A stretch of 64,000 bases of DNA from positions 2,418,001 to 2,482,000 of the forward strand of contig OZ244833.1 in assembly GCA_965220535.1 (NCBI GenBank), given 5' to 3'. Position numbers and translations under genes: made by a program. Each line of letters begins with the position of its first letter. The first letter of the stretch is position 1. The stretch is from HK1 sp965220535. GTDB lineage: Bacteria; Pseudomonadota; Gammaproteobacteria; HK1. The notes under the pieces were generated by a model. It saw only the letters and a program-made list of their open reading frames with translations. It searched no databases and was not told the origin of the DNA. Below, in pieces: positions 26,029 through 35,018 of the stretch.

Positions 26029-26250
26029 GGCGGTTTTCCGATAGGCGCGGTGGCGGGTTTTTTAAGATGCATCGATGCGCGAAGAGCCGCATCCTCGAAG
26101 CATCAAGTATAGCCATTCGAAAACGGTTTTTCATTTCGAATCGGCGTGAACTCCGATCGGCGCGATGAATCGCCGCAAGCCCGGGGATGGAATCGGGCGA
26201 TCGTGCGCTTCGAACGAATCGCAAAAAACCCCGAGACTTCGAAAGCCTGC

Positions 26251-27372
26251 GAAAGCCCCGCTCGATTCCGGGTTGCTCCTTTTGGCCTATCGAGCCGTCG
26301 CGTTCGAGTCTCGGACCCCGCGTTTTCGGGGCTCGGCGTGCGAGATGTTTTCGCCGTTGCGAAAGGCGATGCTCGAGGCGCTCTCAGTGCGCGGTGGATA
26401 CCGTCATCGCCTGCCAAAGCTTGCCGGGCGACACCCGCTCGCCATTTTGTCGTCGGCGATCTTCGCACTCTGCGCACGGCGGATGCCGACCTCGAAAGCC
26501 CCGCTCGATACCGGCTTCCGCCTTTTGGCATATCGAGCCATCGCGTTCGAGCCTCGGAACCCGCGTTTTCGGGGCTTTGGCGTGCTAGATGTTTTCGCCG
26601 TTGCGAAAGGCGATGCTCGAGGCGCTCTCGGTGCGCGGTGGATACCGTCATCGCCTGTCAAAGCTTGCCGGGCGACACCCGCTCGCCATTTTGTCGTCGG
26701 CGATCTTCGCACTCGGTCGCGCGGCGGATGCCGACCTTGAAAGCCCCGCTCGATTCCGGGTTCCGCCTTTTGGCATGTCGAACCGTCGCGTTCAAGTCTC
26801 GGAGTCCGCGTTTTCGGGGCTCGGCGTGCGAGATGTTTTCGCCGTTGCGAAAGGCGATGCTCGAGGCGCTCTCGGTGCGCGATGGATACCGTCATCGCCT
26901 GCCAAAGCTTGCCGGGCGACACCCGCTCGCCATTTTGTCGTCGGCGATCTTCGCCCTCGGTCGCGCGGCGGATGCCGACCTCGAAAGCCCCGCTCGATAC
27001 CGACTTCCGCCTTTTGGTATATCGAACCGTCGCGTTCGATTCTCGGAGCCCGCGTTTTCGGGGCCCAGCGTGCGAGATGTTTTCGCCGTTGCGAAAGGCG
27101 ATGCTCGAGGCCCTCTCGGTGCGCGGTGGATACCGTCATCGCCTGTCAAAGCTTGCCGGGCGACACCCGCTCGCCATTTTGTCGTCGGCGATCTTCGCCC
27201 TCGGTCGCGCGGCGGATGCCGACCTCGAAAGCCCCGCTCGATTCCGGATTCCGCCTTTTGGTATATCGAGCCATCGCGTTCGAGCCTCGGAACCCGCGTT
27301 TTCGGGGCTCGGCGTGCTAGATGTTTTCGCCGTTGCGAAAGGCGATGCTCGAGGTGCTCTCGATGCGCGGCG
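26251..27372. repeat. Five tandem repeats of about 244 bp
   Basis: Units begin at 26251, 26494, 26739, 26983 and 27227 (periods 243, 245, 244, 244); the last is partial and ends near 27372. Each contains a small CCCCGCGTTTTCGGGG stem. Long open frames cross the array on both strands only because stops are rare in this GC-rich sequence; unit length is not a multiple of three, so coding is unlikely. Confidence 0.95.
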
Positions 27373-27761
27373 GAGGCCGGCAAAAGCGGTAGCCGTGGCG
27401 GATCGCCCGAAACGCTCCCCGTTCGGGTTCTCGATCGTCTTTTTTCGGTTCGGGGCGGCCATCGATATCCCCGGGATCACTGCAATTTCCAGTGCCTTCT
27501 ATCACTTCGCATCGGAGCGTATACTGCCGATCCCGTCCATCGCGCTGCGGATAGCGGGCTCGGCAAAATCCTGCAGGGTTCGCTCCTCGTGGTGGAAGTT
27601 ATCGTCAGTCGTTTCGAACGCCCCGATTCAGGCATCGCAATCCAAAGCGCCCATGAGGATATGTCCTAAAGCGCAGCCGAAGTTGCTGGATCCGCAAGGC
27701 TTGGATACCGATATTCGTATCTGATACGGGTATCACCGGGTATCGCATCGAAAGAATTTTC
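27373..27761. other. Intergenic region before the homocysteine methyltransferase
   Basis: About 390 bases with no convincing gene. It must hold the promoter of the next gene. I see no recognisable SAM or SAH riboswitch, but cannot fold the sequence here. Confidence 0.45.
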
Positions 27762-28814
27762 ATGAACATGAACGACGCATCGCATCACCGATCCCCTCTC
27801 GCCAAGCGGCTGCAAGAGCGGCCTTTCTTGCTGGCCGACGGGGCCATGGGCACCAATCTCTTCCAAAAGGGTCTTCCCCCGGGAGAGGCCCCCGAGTTTT
27901 GGAATATCGATTATCCGCAGCGCATAGCCGACCTGCACCGTGGCTTCGTCGATGCCGGGGCGGATATCATCTTGACCAACAGTTTCGGAGCCAACGCCTG
28001 CCGCCTCCGGTTGCATCGGGCGGAAGACCGAGTGGATGAACTGAATCAAGCGGCAGCGCGTATCGCCAAGGAAGTGGCCGATACCGGCGCTCGCGGAACG
28101 CTGGTGGCGGGTTCGATCGGCCCCACCGGCGAAATATTCGCCCCGCTCGGCACCTTCGAACCCGAGACCGCGCGCGAGGTCTTCGCCGCCCAAGCCAATG
28201 CCTTGGAAGCCGGCGGAGCCGATTTGCTTTGGGTGGAAACGATGTCCTCCTACGAGGAGGTCGAGGCAGCCCTGACCGCCGCCGCCACCACCGGCCTCGC
28301 CACCGTTTGCACCTTGAGTTTCGATAGCCACGGACGCACCATGATGGGGATTTCCCCGACGGCTTTCGCCGACTTCTGCCGCTCCTTGCCTCACCCCCCG
28401 ATCGCCCTCGGCTCCAACTGCGGCTTGGGTCCCGCCGAGACCTTGGCCGGGGTCATCGGTCTTGCACAGGTCAACGCCGGGGAAAGCCCGATCATCGCCA
28501 AAGCCAATTGCGGCGTACCGGAGTTCATCGACGGCAAGAGCGTCCATAACGGCACCCCCGAACTGATGGCCCGCTACGCCTGCCTCGCCCTCGATGCCGG
28601 CGCCCGCATCATCGGCGGCTGCTGCGGCACCACCCCGACCCATCTGCAAGCGATGCGAGAGGCACTCGACAACCACTCCAAAGGCCCTCCCCCGGACTTG
28701 GAAGCGGTGATCCGCGAACTCGGAAGCGTCACCTCGGGAGCCAAGGCGCAGCTGGAAGGCGAAGGGGACGAGGCTTCCCCCCAAGCCCGCCGGCACCGAC
28801 GTCGGCGGGCTTGA
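27762..28814 (+). CDS. Betaine-homocysteine S-methyltransferase-like enzyme (BmtB family)
   Basis: A 350-residue zinc-dependent homocysteine methyltransferase domain protein. Visible features are the N-terminal LLADGAMGTNLF barrel start, ILTNSFGANACRL, GSIGPTGE, the first zinc cysteine in LGSNCGLGP and the paired cysteines in GGCCGTTP near residue 287. The family transfers a methyl group from glycine betaine or another methyl donor to homocysteine, giving methionine. Rhodobacterial BmtB proteins have this length. The C terminus ends with a basic run (RRHRRRRA) whose DNA forms a stem-loop that may double as the terminator. Shine-Dalgarno is weak; an alternative ATG is two codons in. Confidence 0.88.
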   Translation: MNMNDASHHRSPLAKRLQERPFLLADGAMGTNLFQKGLPPGEAPEFWNIDYPQRIADLHRGFVDAGADIILTNSFGANACRLRLHRAEDRVDELNQAAARIAKEVADTGARGTLVAGSIGPTGEIFAPLGTFEPETAREVFAAQANALEAGGADLLWVETMSSYEEVEAALTAAATTGLATVCTLSFDSHGRTMMGISPTAFADFCRSLPHPPIALGSNCGLGPAETLAGVIGLAQVNAGESPIIAKANCGVPEFIDGKSVHNGTPELMARYACLALDAGARIIGGCCGTTPTHLQAMREALDNHSKGPPPDLEAVIRELGSVTSGAKAQLEGEGDEASPQARRHRRRRA

Positions 28815-29185
28815 TCTCGGAGGTTCGGGATAAAGGGAGGGTCGTGGAAAAACCGAAAAGACATTCTCCCGCTACGATGTAGATGAATATCGAAGGTCTT
28901 CGGGATATCTACCCTGATACGGTGTCCAAGAAAACCGAATATGGCAAGAGGCTGATAGTGAATCTCGAGCCGGTTTTCCAGGGACATTCAGGCTTATCGA
29001 TCGAAGAAACCCAAGAGAAATAGATACAGAATCGGCTTGGAATACGGAGTCGATACGGAGGTACAATGACTCGCTTGTCAATATCCTTCATCATGATATG
29101 ACACGAAAAATCTTTTCATCAAAGACGATGAGTTGGAAGACTTCAACCGCCATAGATGGCCGTATATTTCTCCAAAGGGGATATC
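28815..29185. other. AT-richer intergenic region with short decayed frames
   Basis: The composition shifts to lower GC here. A plus-strand frame from 28883 reads MNIEGLRDIYPDTVSKK and stops after 46 codons, preceded in frame by another short frame ending in TAG at 28880-28882. A well-placed Shine-Dalgarno (GGAGG) precedes a 12-codon frame ending near 29100. These look like remnants of a small gene but cannot be identified. Confidence 0.4.
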
Positions 29186-29617
29186 ATGAAATCCAAAATT
29201 ACCAAGTACGCCGGAAAGTATGTGGGGAAAGCCGGTGCCACCATCAACCTTGTGGATGCCATCGGTGAGGTCAAAGAAGCCGTTTACCACTACCTTGACA
29301 CCCGAGAGAAAGAGCGCACTCGGCGTGAGGCCATTGCCGCTGCCGAGCGCGTAGCCATCGAGAGGATAAGGAGCCATAGAGAAATCATCTGCAAGGCCCT
29401 TGATCTTAATTTCGAAGAGCGGGATCAAATATTTGACAGGTTGTTCAACAAAATGGACGAAGCCTTGCGCAATGGCGATACCGCTGCCTTGAACACGCTC
29501 ACCGCATCGCTGACCCGGATCGCCACCGAAAACACCATAGCCCATATCATCGATACCATCAACAACATTCACGACCCCAGCAAAGAGATAACGCTCGGAA
29601 CTCCCCCCAAGGAGTAG
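29186..29617 (+). CDS. Hypothetical protein A of a duplicated two-gene module (143 aa)
   Basis: A charged, mostly helical protein beginning MKSKITKYAGKYVGKAG with strong heptad character (about residues 30-70, TREKERTRREAIAAAERVAIE), followed by a helical domain. The Shine-Dalgarno AAAGGGG precedes the ATG at 29186; an earlier in-frame ATG at 29156 lacks one. It lies 69 bases before the membrane coiled-coil gene and was duplicated together with it: a degraded second copy is found at 30820-31120. Composition is less GC-rich than the flanking housekeeping genes, suggesting transfer. Function unknown. Confidence 0.72.
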   Translation: MKSKITKYAGKYVGKAGATINLVDAIGEVKEAVYHYLDTREKERTRREAIAAAERVAIERIRSHREIICKALDLNFEERDQIFDRLFNKMDEALRNGDTAALNTLTASLTRIATENTIAHIIDTINNIHDPSKEITLGTPPKE

Positions 29618-29686
29618 GGCATGACCTTCTAGGCGACTGCGCAACCATAAGCATCTCACCCGTTCTGAGCCACAAAGGAGCCCCCC

Positions 29687-30697
29687 ATGCCCCTGCCCAT
29701 CATCATCATCGGAGCGATCGTCCTCGGTAGTGCCGTCGGTGTCGGTGCCGCCGCCGTGGGCGTATCTGATATCAATGAGGCCGAGAGGCGCCGAAACAGC
29801 GCCAAGAGGAAGCACGATAATTCCAAAGATAAAACCGAGCGGACGCGCCGGCAATTCATGCGGCGGGCCGGTATTTATGGTGATTTACAGATCGATGTCG
29901 CGCGCGATACGGTGGGCGGTTTCCTGAGCCTGCTCGAAGAGCTGAAACGTCATGGCCAAAGCCCCGACATGCTCGTGCTCGATGATCTCAAGATCAGCCC
30001 GACCGAGCTTCGCGACGATTACCAAAACATCGTCGACCTTTCCGAAGCCCTCAAGAGCGGGGCTGGCGGGGCTCTCTCCGGGGCGATGGCGGGCGGTACG
30101 GCCTCGACCGCCACCGTGGGTCTCGTGGGTCTTTTCGCCTCGGCTAGCACCGGCACGCCCATCGGCTTGCTGAGCGGCGCCGCGGCCAAGTCCGCTACTT
30201 TGGCTTGGTTAGGGGGCGGACCATTGGCAGTCGGTGGCGGCGGTATGGCCCTCGGCAGCATCGTGCTAGGCGGTATCGTGGTGGCCCCGGCTCTGATCGT
30301 GGGTGGCTTCATGCTCGCCGCGAAGGGCGAGGAAGCGTTATCGCAAGCTGCGGAGTACGAGAGCAAAGTCAACGTTGCCTGTGAGCAACTGAAAAGCCTG
30401 TGCGATTTCTTGGAAAGGGCGAAAAAGCGTCTGGACGAGCTGGAGAAGGTATTGAAGGGCCTCTCCGAGCGAGCCCAAGTCGCGATGGCCCGGATCGACC
30501 CCGGCAATTTTGACTTCTCCCGTACCGATGACTTGGCGCGGTTTACCGAGGCATTCACCTTGGTAAACGGCACCGTCGATATCCTCAAGGCCCCCGTGCT
30601 GGACGAAGAAGGCAAGCTAAGCAGCGACTCGGCCGAGGTGCTGGCAAAGTACCGAAAATACCGGATCGAATCCTCAAGGGATCCGAAGCAAATCTAG
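29687..30697 (+). CDS. Hypothetical protein B: glycine-rich membrane hairpin flanked by coiled coils (336 aa)
   Basis: A short N-terminal hydrophobic segment (IIIIGAIVLGSAVGVGAA) is followed by a charged coiled coil (about 28-70) and a helical region. Next comes a long glycine/alanine-rich hydrophobic stretch (about 125-220, for example GGALSGAMAGGTASTATVGL) and a second coiled coil (SLCDFLERAKKRLDELEKVL). The layout resembles glycine-zipper proteins that insert helical hairpins into membranes, including some pore-forming toxins, but no family can be named. The Shine-Dalgarno AAGGAG is ideally spaced. A paralogue lies at 31213-32142 and a third fragment at 32715-32822. Confidence 0.75.
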   Translation: MPLPIIIIGAIVLGSAVGVGAAAVGVSDINEAERRRNSAKRKHDNSKDKTERTRRQFMRRAGIYGDLQIDVARDTVGGFLSLLEELKRHGQSPDMLVLDDLKISPTELRDDYQNIVDLSEALKSGAGGALSGAMAGGTASTATVGLVGLFASASTGTPIGLLSGAAAKSATLAWLGGGPLAVGGGGMALGSIVLGGIVVAPALIVGGFMLAAKGEEALSQAAEYESKVNVACEQLKSLCDFLERAKKRLDELEKVLKGLSERAQVAMARIDPGNFDFSRTDDLARFTEAFTLVNGTVDILKAPVLDEEGKLSSDSAEVLAKYRKYRIESSRDPKQI

Positions 30698-30819
30698 AGG
30701 CGGTTTGATCTCATGACCCCTCCGCTTTTGCGAAAAAGACTGGAGGGGAGAGGAACCGAAAGCGGAGAAGGCGCGTTCAAAGCGAGGCATTGGCCTTTGA
30801 GTCTGATGCCTCCATTGAC

Positions 30820-31120
30820 TTTGAGGACGCAATCGGCGAGGTCAAAGGAGATTGGCCACTACCTCTTCATCCGGGTGAAAGGGCACCCTCGAGTGAGCCA
30901 TCTAGACATCATCGGCATTTATAAGGGTTTCGAAATATCTTTTGACGAGCGGGCTGAAATATATGACGAGAATGGAAGAGGCCTTGCCCAAAGTCAACAC
31001 CGAAGCGTTGATCGAGATCACCGTATCGCTGATCTGAGATCGCCAAGGGAAACCCCATTGATACCATCGATAACATTCACGATCCTAGCAAAGAGATAAC
31101 ACTTGGAACTCAGACCCGCG
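30820..31120 (+). pseudogene. Decayed copy of protein A gene
   Basis: Blocks match the intact gene at 29186-29617 in order: GACGCAATCGGCGAGGTCAAAG near 30828 corresponds to 29254, and GATACCATCGATAACATTCA near 31061 corresponds to 29560. Several indels and stops intervene. It precedes the second copy of gene B at the same relative position as in the first module. Confidence 0.82.
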
Positions 31121-31212
31121 CGTCTTCTTAGCATAGGGTGTAGTCCTCGTAGCTTAGCCGACTGCGTAATTACCGGCATCACGACCGGTTCTGAACCATA
31201 AAGGAGTCCCCG

Positions 31213-32142
31213 ATGCCCCTGCCGCCTTTTGTCATCATCATCGGAGCGTTCGTTCTCGGTGCTGCTACCCGCTGGGCCACAAGGCCAAGGCCTGAGGGGG
31301 GTGTGTCCCCCGATAACGAAGAGGCCGAGAAGAGTCGAGACAGTGCCAAGAAGAAGCACGAAGATGCCAAAGATCAAACCGAGCAAGCGCGCCGGACATT
31401 CATGCAGCGGGCCGGTGTCTACGGCGATTTACAGATAGAAGTCGCACGCGATACGATGGGTGGCTTCCTGAGTCTACTTGAAGATATAAACCGAGATGGG
31501 CAGAGTCGAGACATTTCTGTGCCAGACGATCTTCGGATCAGATTGGCAGATCCCTGGGAGTACCAAGACATCGGCCGCCCCAATATCTTTGGTACGGCTT
31601 CGCCCGCAACCGTGAGTCTCGTGGGTCTTTTCGCTTCGGTCAGCACGGGCACGCCCGCCGGTTTGTTGAGAACCAGGCCTGCCACCTTGGATTGGCTGGA
31701 AGGTGCGCCGCTTGCGGTCGGCATCGCGGTTGGTCGTGGAATAGTGGGCTCTGACAGCATCGTACTCGGTGGTATCGTGGTAGCTCCAGCCCTGATCGTG
31801 GATGTGTATGAGAGAGGGGGAAGTGTACGTGGATACGGAGTATATGAGGGCAGGATCAATAACGCCTGTGAGGAACTGAAAAGTCTGTGCGATTTCTTGG
31901 AAGAGGCGAAAAAGCGTGTGGACGAGCTCGAGAATCTATTAAAGGGCCTCTCCGAGCAAGCCCAAGCAACGATGGCTCGTATCGACCCTGGCGACTTCTC
32001 TCGCGCCGATGACTTGGCGCTATTTACCGAGGCGTTCACCTTGGTGAACGGTGTCGTCGATATCCTCAAGGTGCCCATACTGGACGAAGAGGGCAATCTG
32101 AGCGGCGAATCGGCCGAAGTGTTGGCAAAGCATCGAAAATAA
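31213..32142 (+). CDS. Paralogue of protein B (309 aa)
   Basis: Second copy of the glycine-rich membrane/coiled-coil protein, with clear identity at both ends (RRTFMQRAGVYGDLQIEVAR, and FTLVNGVVDILKVPILDEEG). The central hydrophobic part is shorter and more diverged than in the 29687 gene, with loss of the alanine/glycine run, and an inserted GGVSPDNEEAEKSRDSAK segment lies near the N terminus. The Shine-Dalgarno AAAGGAG is intact. It may be a functional variant or an early stage of decay. Confidence 0.72.
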   Translation: MPLPPFVIIIGAFVLGAATRWATRPRPEGGVSPDNEEAEKSRDSAKKKHEDAKDQTEQARRTFMQRAGVYGDLQIEVARDTMGGFLSLLEDINRDGQSRDISVPDDLRIRLADPWEYQDIGRPNIFGTASPATVSLVGLFASVSTGTPAGLLRTRPATLDWLEGAPLAVGIAVGRGIVGSDSIVLGGIVVAPALIVDVYERGGSVRGYGVYEGRINNACEELKSLCDFLEEAKKRVDELENLLKGLSEQAQATMARIDPGDFSRADDLALFTEAFTLVNGVVDILKVPILDEEGNLSGESAEVLAKHRK

Positions 32143-32299
32143 GGAATCGAATGCCAAGGAAGGGTTTCCGAATTCAGAAGCGACTAGAACTTGGCTGACG
32201 TTTTCCTCTTTTACAAAGGTTTATAGAAAAGGAGTCAAGGGCGAAGCCGCCGATCTCGATTGAGGAGCGGCGGCTCGGTGGCATGGGGTGGCAAAGCGC

Positions 32300-32335
32300 G
32301 AAAAAAGCCCGCCTCGACTTCGGTCGGGCGGGCTT
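32300..32335 (-). terminator. Rho-independent terminator
   Basis: A nine-bp stem (32305-32313 with 32327-32335) is followed on the minus strand by a T-run (32304-32300). It ends the small membrane-protein gene at 32364-32597. Confidence 0.85.
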
Positions 32336-32363
32336 GGATCGCGGCTTGGGAGCGAGCGAAGGC

Positions 32364-32597
32364 TTACGATCCGCCGCCCTTGTCGATTACCGATTGCATC
32401 GAACGCACCGCATCTTCGCCGAGATTGTGCGCAATCAGCAGCCGAACATTGTGCTCGATGATGTCGATTTTCGCCGTGGCTGCGCTCACATCGCTTTTTA
32501 GATCGATCACCTGCCATCCCATCGCACAAGCAAGTAAGAGAGCGAGCCATGCCGCAGTTTTTGGCGTTGCATCGACGATTTTGGTAGTCCAGTCCAT
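32364..32597 (-). CDS. Small membrane-anchored coiled-coil protein (77 aa)
   Basis: The product has a short start (MDWTTKIVDATPK), one hydrophobic segment (about 14-31, including WLALLLACAMGW), then a helix with heptad hydrophobics (IDLKSDVSAATAKIDIIEHNV). It shares size and layout with the product at 22845-23075. The Shine-Dalgarno GGAGAGG precedes the ATG, and a terminator lies just downstream. Sited between the second and third copies of the B module on the opposite strand. Function unknown. Confidence 0.72.
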   Translation of the reverse strand: MDWTTKIVDATPKTAAWLALLLACAMGWQVIDLKSDVSAATAKIDIIEHNVRLLIAHNLGEDAVRSMQSVIDKGGGS

Positions 32598-32714
32598 CGC
32601 TTTATCCTCTCCCTTCTTTATCCTTCCCCTTTGAAGGATCCCGCTTCCCTTGGATCCCGCTTCCCCATCGTACCACAAAGAAGCGGGCGACCTGAGAGCC
32701 GCAGCCGATAGAGC

Positions 32715-32822
32715 CTATAAGGGGGGCGCATCCCCCGATAACGAAGAGGCCGAGAAACGCCGCGACAGTGCCAAGAGGGAGTACGAAGATGCCAAAGATC
32801 GAACAGAGCAAGCGTACCGGAA
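32715..32822 (+). pseudogene. Fragment of a third protein B copy
   Basis: This encodes SPDNEEAEKRRDSAKREYED then AKDRTEQAYRK, matching the N-terminal coiled coil of the 31213 gene almost exactly. It then breaks off into the 3' end of the opposing membrane-protein gene. No start or remaining domain is left. Confidence 0.85.
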
Positions 32823-32836
32823 ATGTTGCGGATTGA

Positions 32837-33307
32837 CTATCGCAGAGTCGTGATCAGCAAAGCAGCGGAGACGAAGGCGCAGACTCCGCATAATGTCAAC
32901 GACCAGTCAAAGTCGGATTGCCGCACTTTTTGAACAATTTTCGACCGGAATTCTCGCCATGATCCCTCTCCCTTTACGATGGTTGGACCTCTAACTGCAG
33001 CGATGCCAAGAGTGACAACTGCGAAAATAGTCAAACTGAAAAATACTTCTTTCAAATTCATATCAAGCAGCTCGATCGTCAGTTGCATAAAGAAATAGAG
33101 TATAAACGTCGAAAATAACTGAAATGGACCAAAGGGAAAAGAAAATGGTTTAATTTTATTCCATATCGCAAAGACGGTTATGAAGATGACAGATTGTGTA
33201 ATGGATAATGCCGAAGCCGCCAATACGTTTTCCATCTTTTGGGAATCCTCTTCGATATCGGTCGATTCGCAACGACCTGCTTCGCATCGTCGATCGAAAA
33301 AAAGCAT
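32837..33307 (-). CDS. Hypothetical multi-pass membrane protein (156 aa)
   Basis: Four hydrophobic segments are visible: ITQSVIFITVFAIW, FQLFSTFILYFFMQL, VFFSLTIFAVVTLGIAAV and TLCGVCAFVSAALLIT, separated by short charged loops. The DNA is much more AT-rich than its neighbours, a sign of recent acquisition. The start is uncertain: 33307 avoids overlap with the deacetylase gene, while an in-frame ATG at 33235 (MENVLAASAL) is an alternative. I do not recognise the family. Confidence 0.6.
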   Translation of the reverse strand: MLFFDRRCEAGRCESTDIEEDSQKMENVLAASALSITQSVIFITVFAIWNKIKPFSFPFGPFQLFSTFILYFFMQLTIELLDMNLKEVFFSLTIFAVVTLGIAAVRGPTIVKGEGSWREFRSKIVQKVRQSDFDWSLTLCGVCAFVSAALLITTLR

Positions 33308-33333
33308 AAGGTCTTTGTCTTGCTGCACTCTCG

Positions 33334-34260
33334 CTATCGACAAGGATGATGTTCTTGCCAGTGGCGGGCGATGTCGATGCGGCGGCATATCCAAACTCGG
33401 TCGTGGTTTTTGACGTAATCGAGGAAGCGGGCGAGGGAGGCGGCGCGGCCCGGGCGGCCGGCGAGTCGGCAGTGCAATCCTATCGACATCATCCTTGGGC
33501 ATTCATCTCCTTCGGCGTAGAGCACGTCGAAAGAGTCCTTGAGGTAGGCGAAGAACTGATCGCCGGAGTTGAATCCTTGGGCGGTGGCAAAGCGCATATC
33601 GTTGTTGTCGAGGGTGTAGGGAATGACCAGATGCGCCGGTCCGTATTCTTTTGTCCAGTAGGGGAGATCGTCGGCGTAGGAATCGGAGTCGTATACGAAG
33701 CCGCCTTCCTCCACGACCAGCTGTCGGGTGAAGGGGCTGCAGCGACCGGTATACCAACCGAGCGGGCGTTCGCCGGTGATGCGGGTTTGCACTTCGATGG
33801 CCCGTCGAAGGTGTTCGCGCTCTTCGTCGATTCCTAAGTTTTGGTATTCGATCCAGCGCCAGCCGTGGCTTGCGATTTCCCATCCGGCTTCGCCCATCGC
33901 TGCGGTGGCTTCGGGGTTTCGCGCCAGGGCCATCGCGACTCCGTAGACCGTTACCGGCAGTTCTCTTGAGGTGAACATCCGGTGCAATCGCCAGAATCCG
34001 GCGCGGCTGCCGAATTCGTAGAACGATTCCATATTCAGATGTCTTTGTTCGACGAAGGGTTGGGCGCCGATGATCTCGGAAAGAAAGGTTTCGGATGCCG
34101 CATCGCCGTGCAGGATGCAGTTTTCTCCGCCCTCTTCGTAGTTGATGACGAATTGCACCGCTATCTTCGCTTCTTGCGGCCAGCGCGGATGAGGCGGGTT
34201 GCGACCGTAGCCTCGCATATCGCGCGGGTAGTCCTGCAAGAAGGAATCGAAGTGGTTCAT
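33334..34260 (-). CDS. puuE: Polysaccharide deacetylase-family protein, PuuE-type allantoinase
   Basis: A 308-residue protein of the NodB/polysaccharide deacetylase fold in the PuuE (cofactor-free allantoinase) branch. Visible signatures are MRGYGRNPPHPRWP near the start, QFVINYEEGGENCILHGD, the ASHGWRWIEY motif, and GWYTGRCSPFTR and DSDSYADDLPYW. PuuE opens allantoin to allantoate in purine breakdown. No other purine-catabolism gene is in the window, so the exact substrate is inferred from the family. Its 3' end lies 27 bases from the start chosen for the AT-rich membrane-protein gene. Confidence 0.85.
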   Translation of the reverse strand: MNHFDSFLQDYPRDMRGYGRNPPHPRWPQEAKIAVQFVINYEEGGENCILHGDAASETFLSEIIGAQPFVEQRHLNMESFYEFGSRAGFWRLHRMFTSRELPVTVYGVAMALARNPEATAAMGEAGWEIASHGWRWIEYQNLGIDEEREHLRRAIEVQTRITGERPLGWYTGRCSPFTRQLVVEEGGFVYDSDSYADDLPYWTKEYGPAHLVIPYTLDNNDMRFATAQGFNSGDQFFAYLKDSFDVLYAEGDECPRMMSIGLHCRLAGRPGRAASLARFLDYVKNHDRVWICRRIDIARHWQEHHPCR

Positions 34261-34514
34261 GATGGCGATCTCCTTTCCCGAGGATTAGGATTCGAGTCGG
34301 CGTTTTTATAACGCTTATGAGTGTATCGCAGGCTTCGATTTCGATGCATTTCTCTTGGGGATCCTTTGGGTATCTCTTGGGTATCCGATTCGGAAAAGCG
34401 CAAATCCCGCCGATGGATGTTGTTTGCTCGTAAGGGCGGGTCGGCTCTTGTCGCCTCGATTCGCATTCTCGTTCTCGAATCTCTTTTCGCTCCGATCGGC
34501 TTATCGGCTTTGCT

Positions 34515-35018
34515 TCACTCGCCTTTGTCCGAGCCGGAAGCGGAAGAGGAAGAGGGCTCTTCGTGCCATCTGGCGGCGGCCAGGTCGTCGCTCGTGCGGG
34601 ATTCGACCCAGCGTTCGGCGCCGTCTTCGGCGATTTCCTTTTTCCAAAAAGGGGCGCGGGTTTTGAGAAAGTCCATGATGAACTCGCAAGCGAGGAAGGC
34701 GTCTTGACGATGGGCGCTTGCGACCGCGACGAGGACGATGGTATCGAGGGGCATCAAAGCCCCGGTTCGGTGCACCACGCGGATATCCAGAAGATCCCAG
34801 CGATCCGAGGCTTCTTGGCAGATACGCTCGATGGCGCGTTCGGTCATCCCGGGGTAGTGCTCCAAGGTCATTTGCGCGATCTCGCTGCCGGCGTTGATAT
34901 CGCGCATGCGCCCGACGAAGGCGGCGACCGCCCCGGTCTTGGGGGTGTTGCGGCCGGTGGCCTCGATCATCGAGCCGGCATCGAAGGGCTCTTGTTGGAT
35001 ACGGATATAAGGAGTCAA
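34515..35018 (-). CDS. moaE: Molybdopterin synthase catalytic subunit MoaE
   Basis: Converts precursor Z to molybdopterin together with the MoaD sulfur carrier. Typical segments are TGAVAAFVGRMRD, LEHYPGMTERAIERI, VVHRTGALMPLD and FLACEFIMDFLKTRAPFWKKE, with the catalytic lysine pair in the last. I place the start at a TTG (35018) that overlaps the moeA stop (TTGA), because it restores the first strand YIRIQQEPFD; the next ATG would delete it. The C terminus has an unusual serine-rich tail (PSSSSASGSDKGE). Cotranscribed with moeA. A MoaD-like gene lies at 18446, not adjacent. Confidence 0.88.
   Translation of the reverse strand: MTPYIRIQQEPFDAGSMIEATGRNTPKTGAVAAFVGRMRDINAGSEIAQMTLEHYPGMTERAIERICQEASDRWDLLDIRVVHRTGALMPLDTIVLVAVASAHRQDAFLACEFIMDFLKTRAPFWKKEIAEDGAERWVESRTSDDLAAARWHEEPSSSSASGSDKGE

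Noticed and set aside
26251..27372. Possible CRISPR array
   Set aside because: Units of 244 bp are contiguous and similar throughout; there are no short repeats with unique spacers and no cas genes.
26146..27724. Long open frames (up to about 500 codons) on both strands across the 244-bp repeat array
   Set aside because: All frames are open because stops are rare in the repeat; the unit is not a multiple of three, products are arginine/serine-rich, and there is no consistent start or ribosome site.
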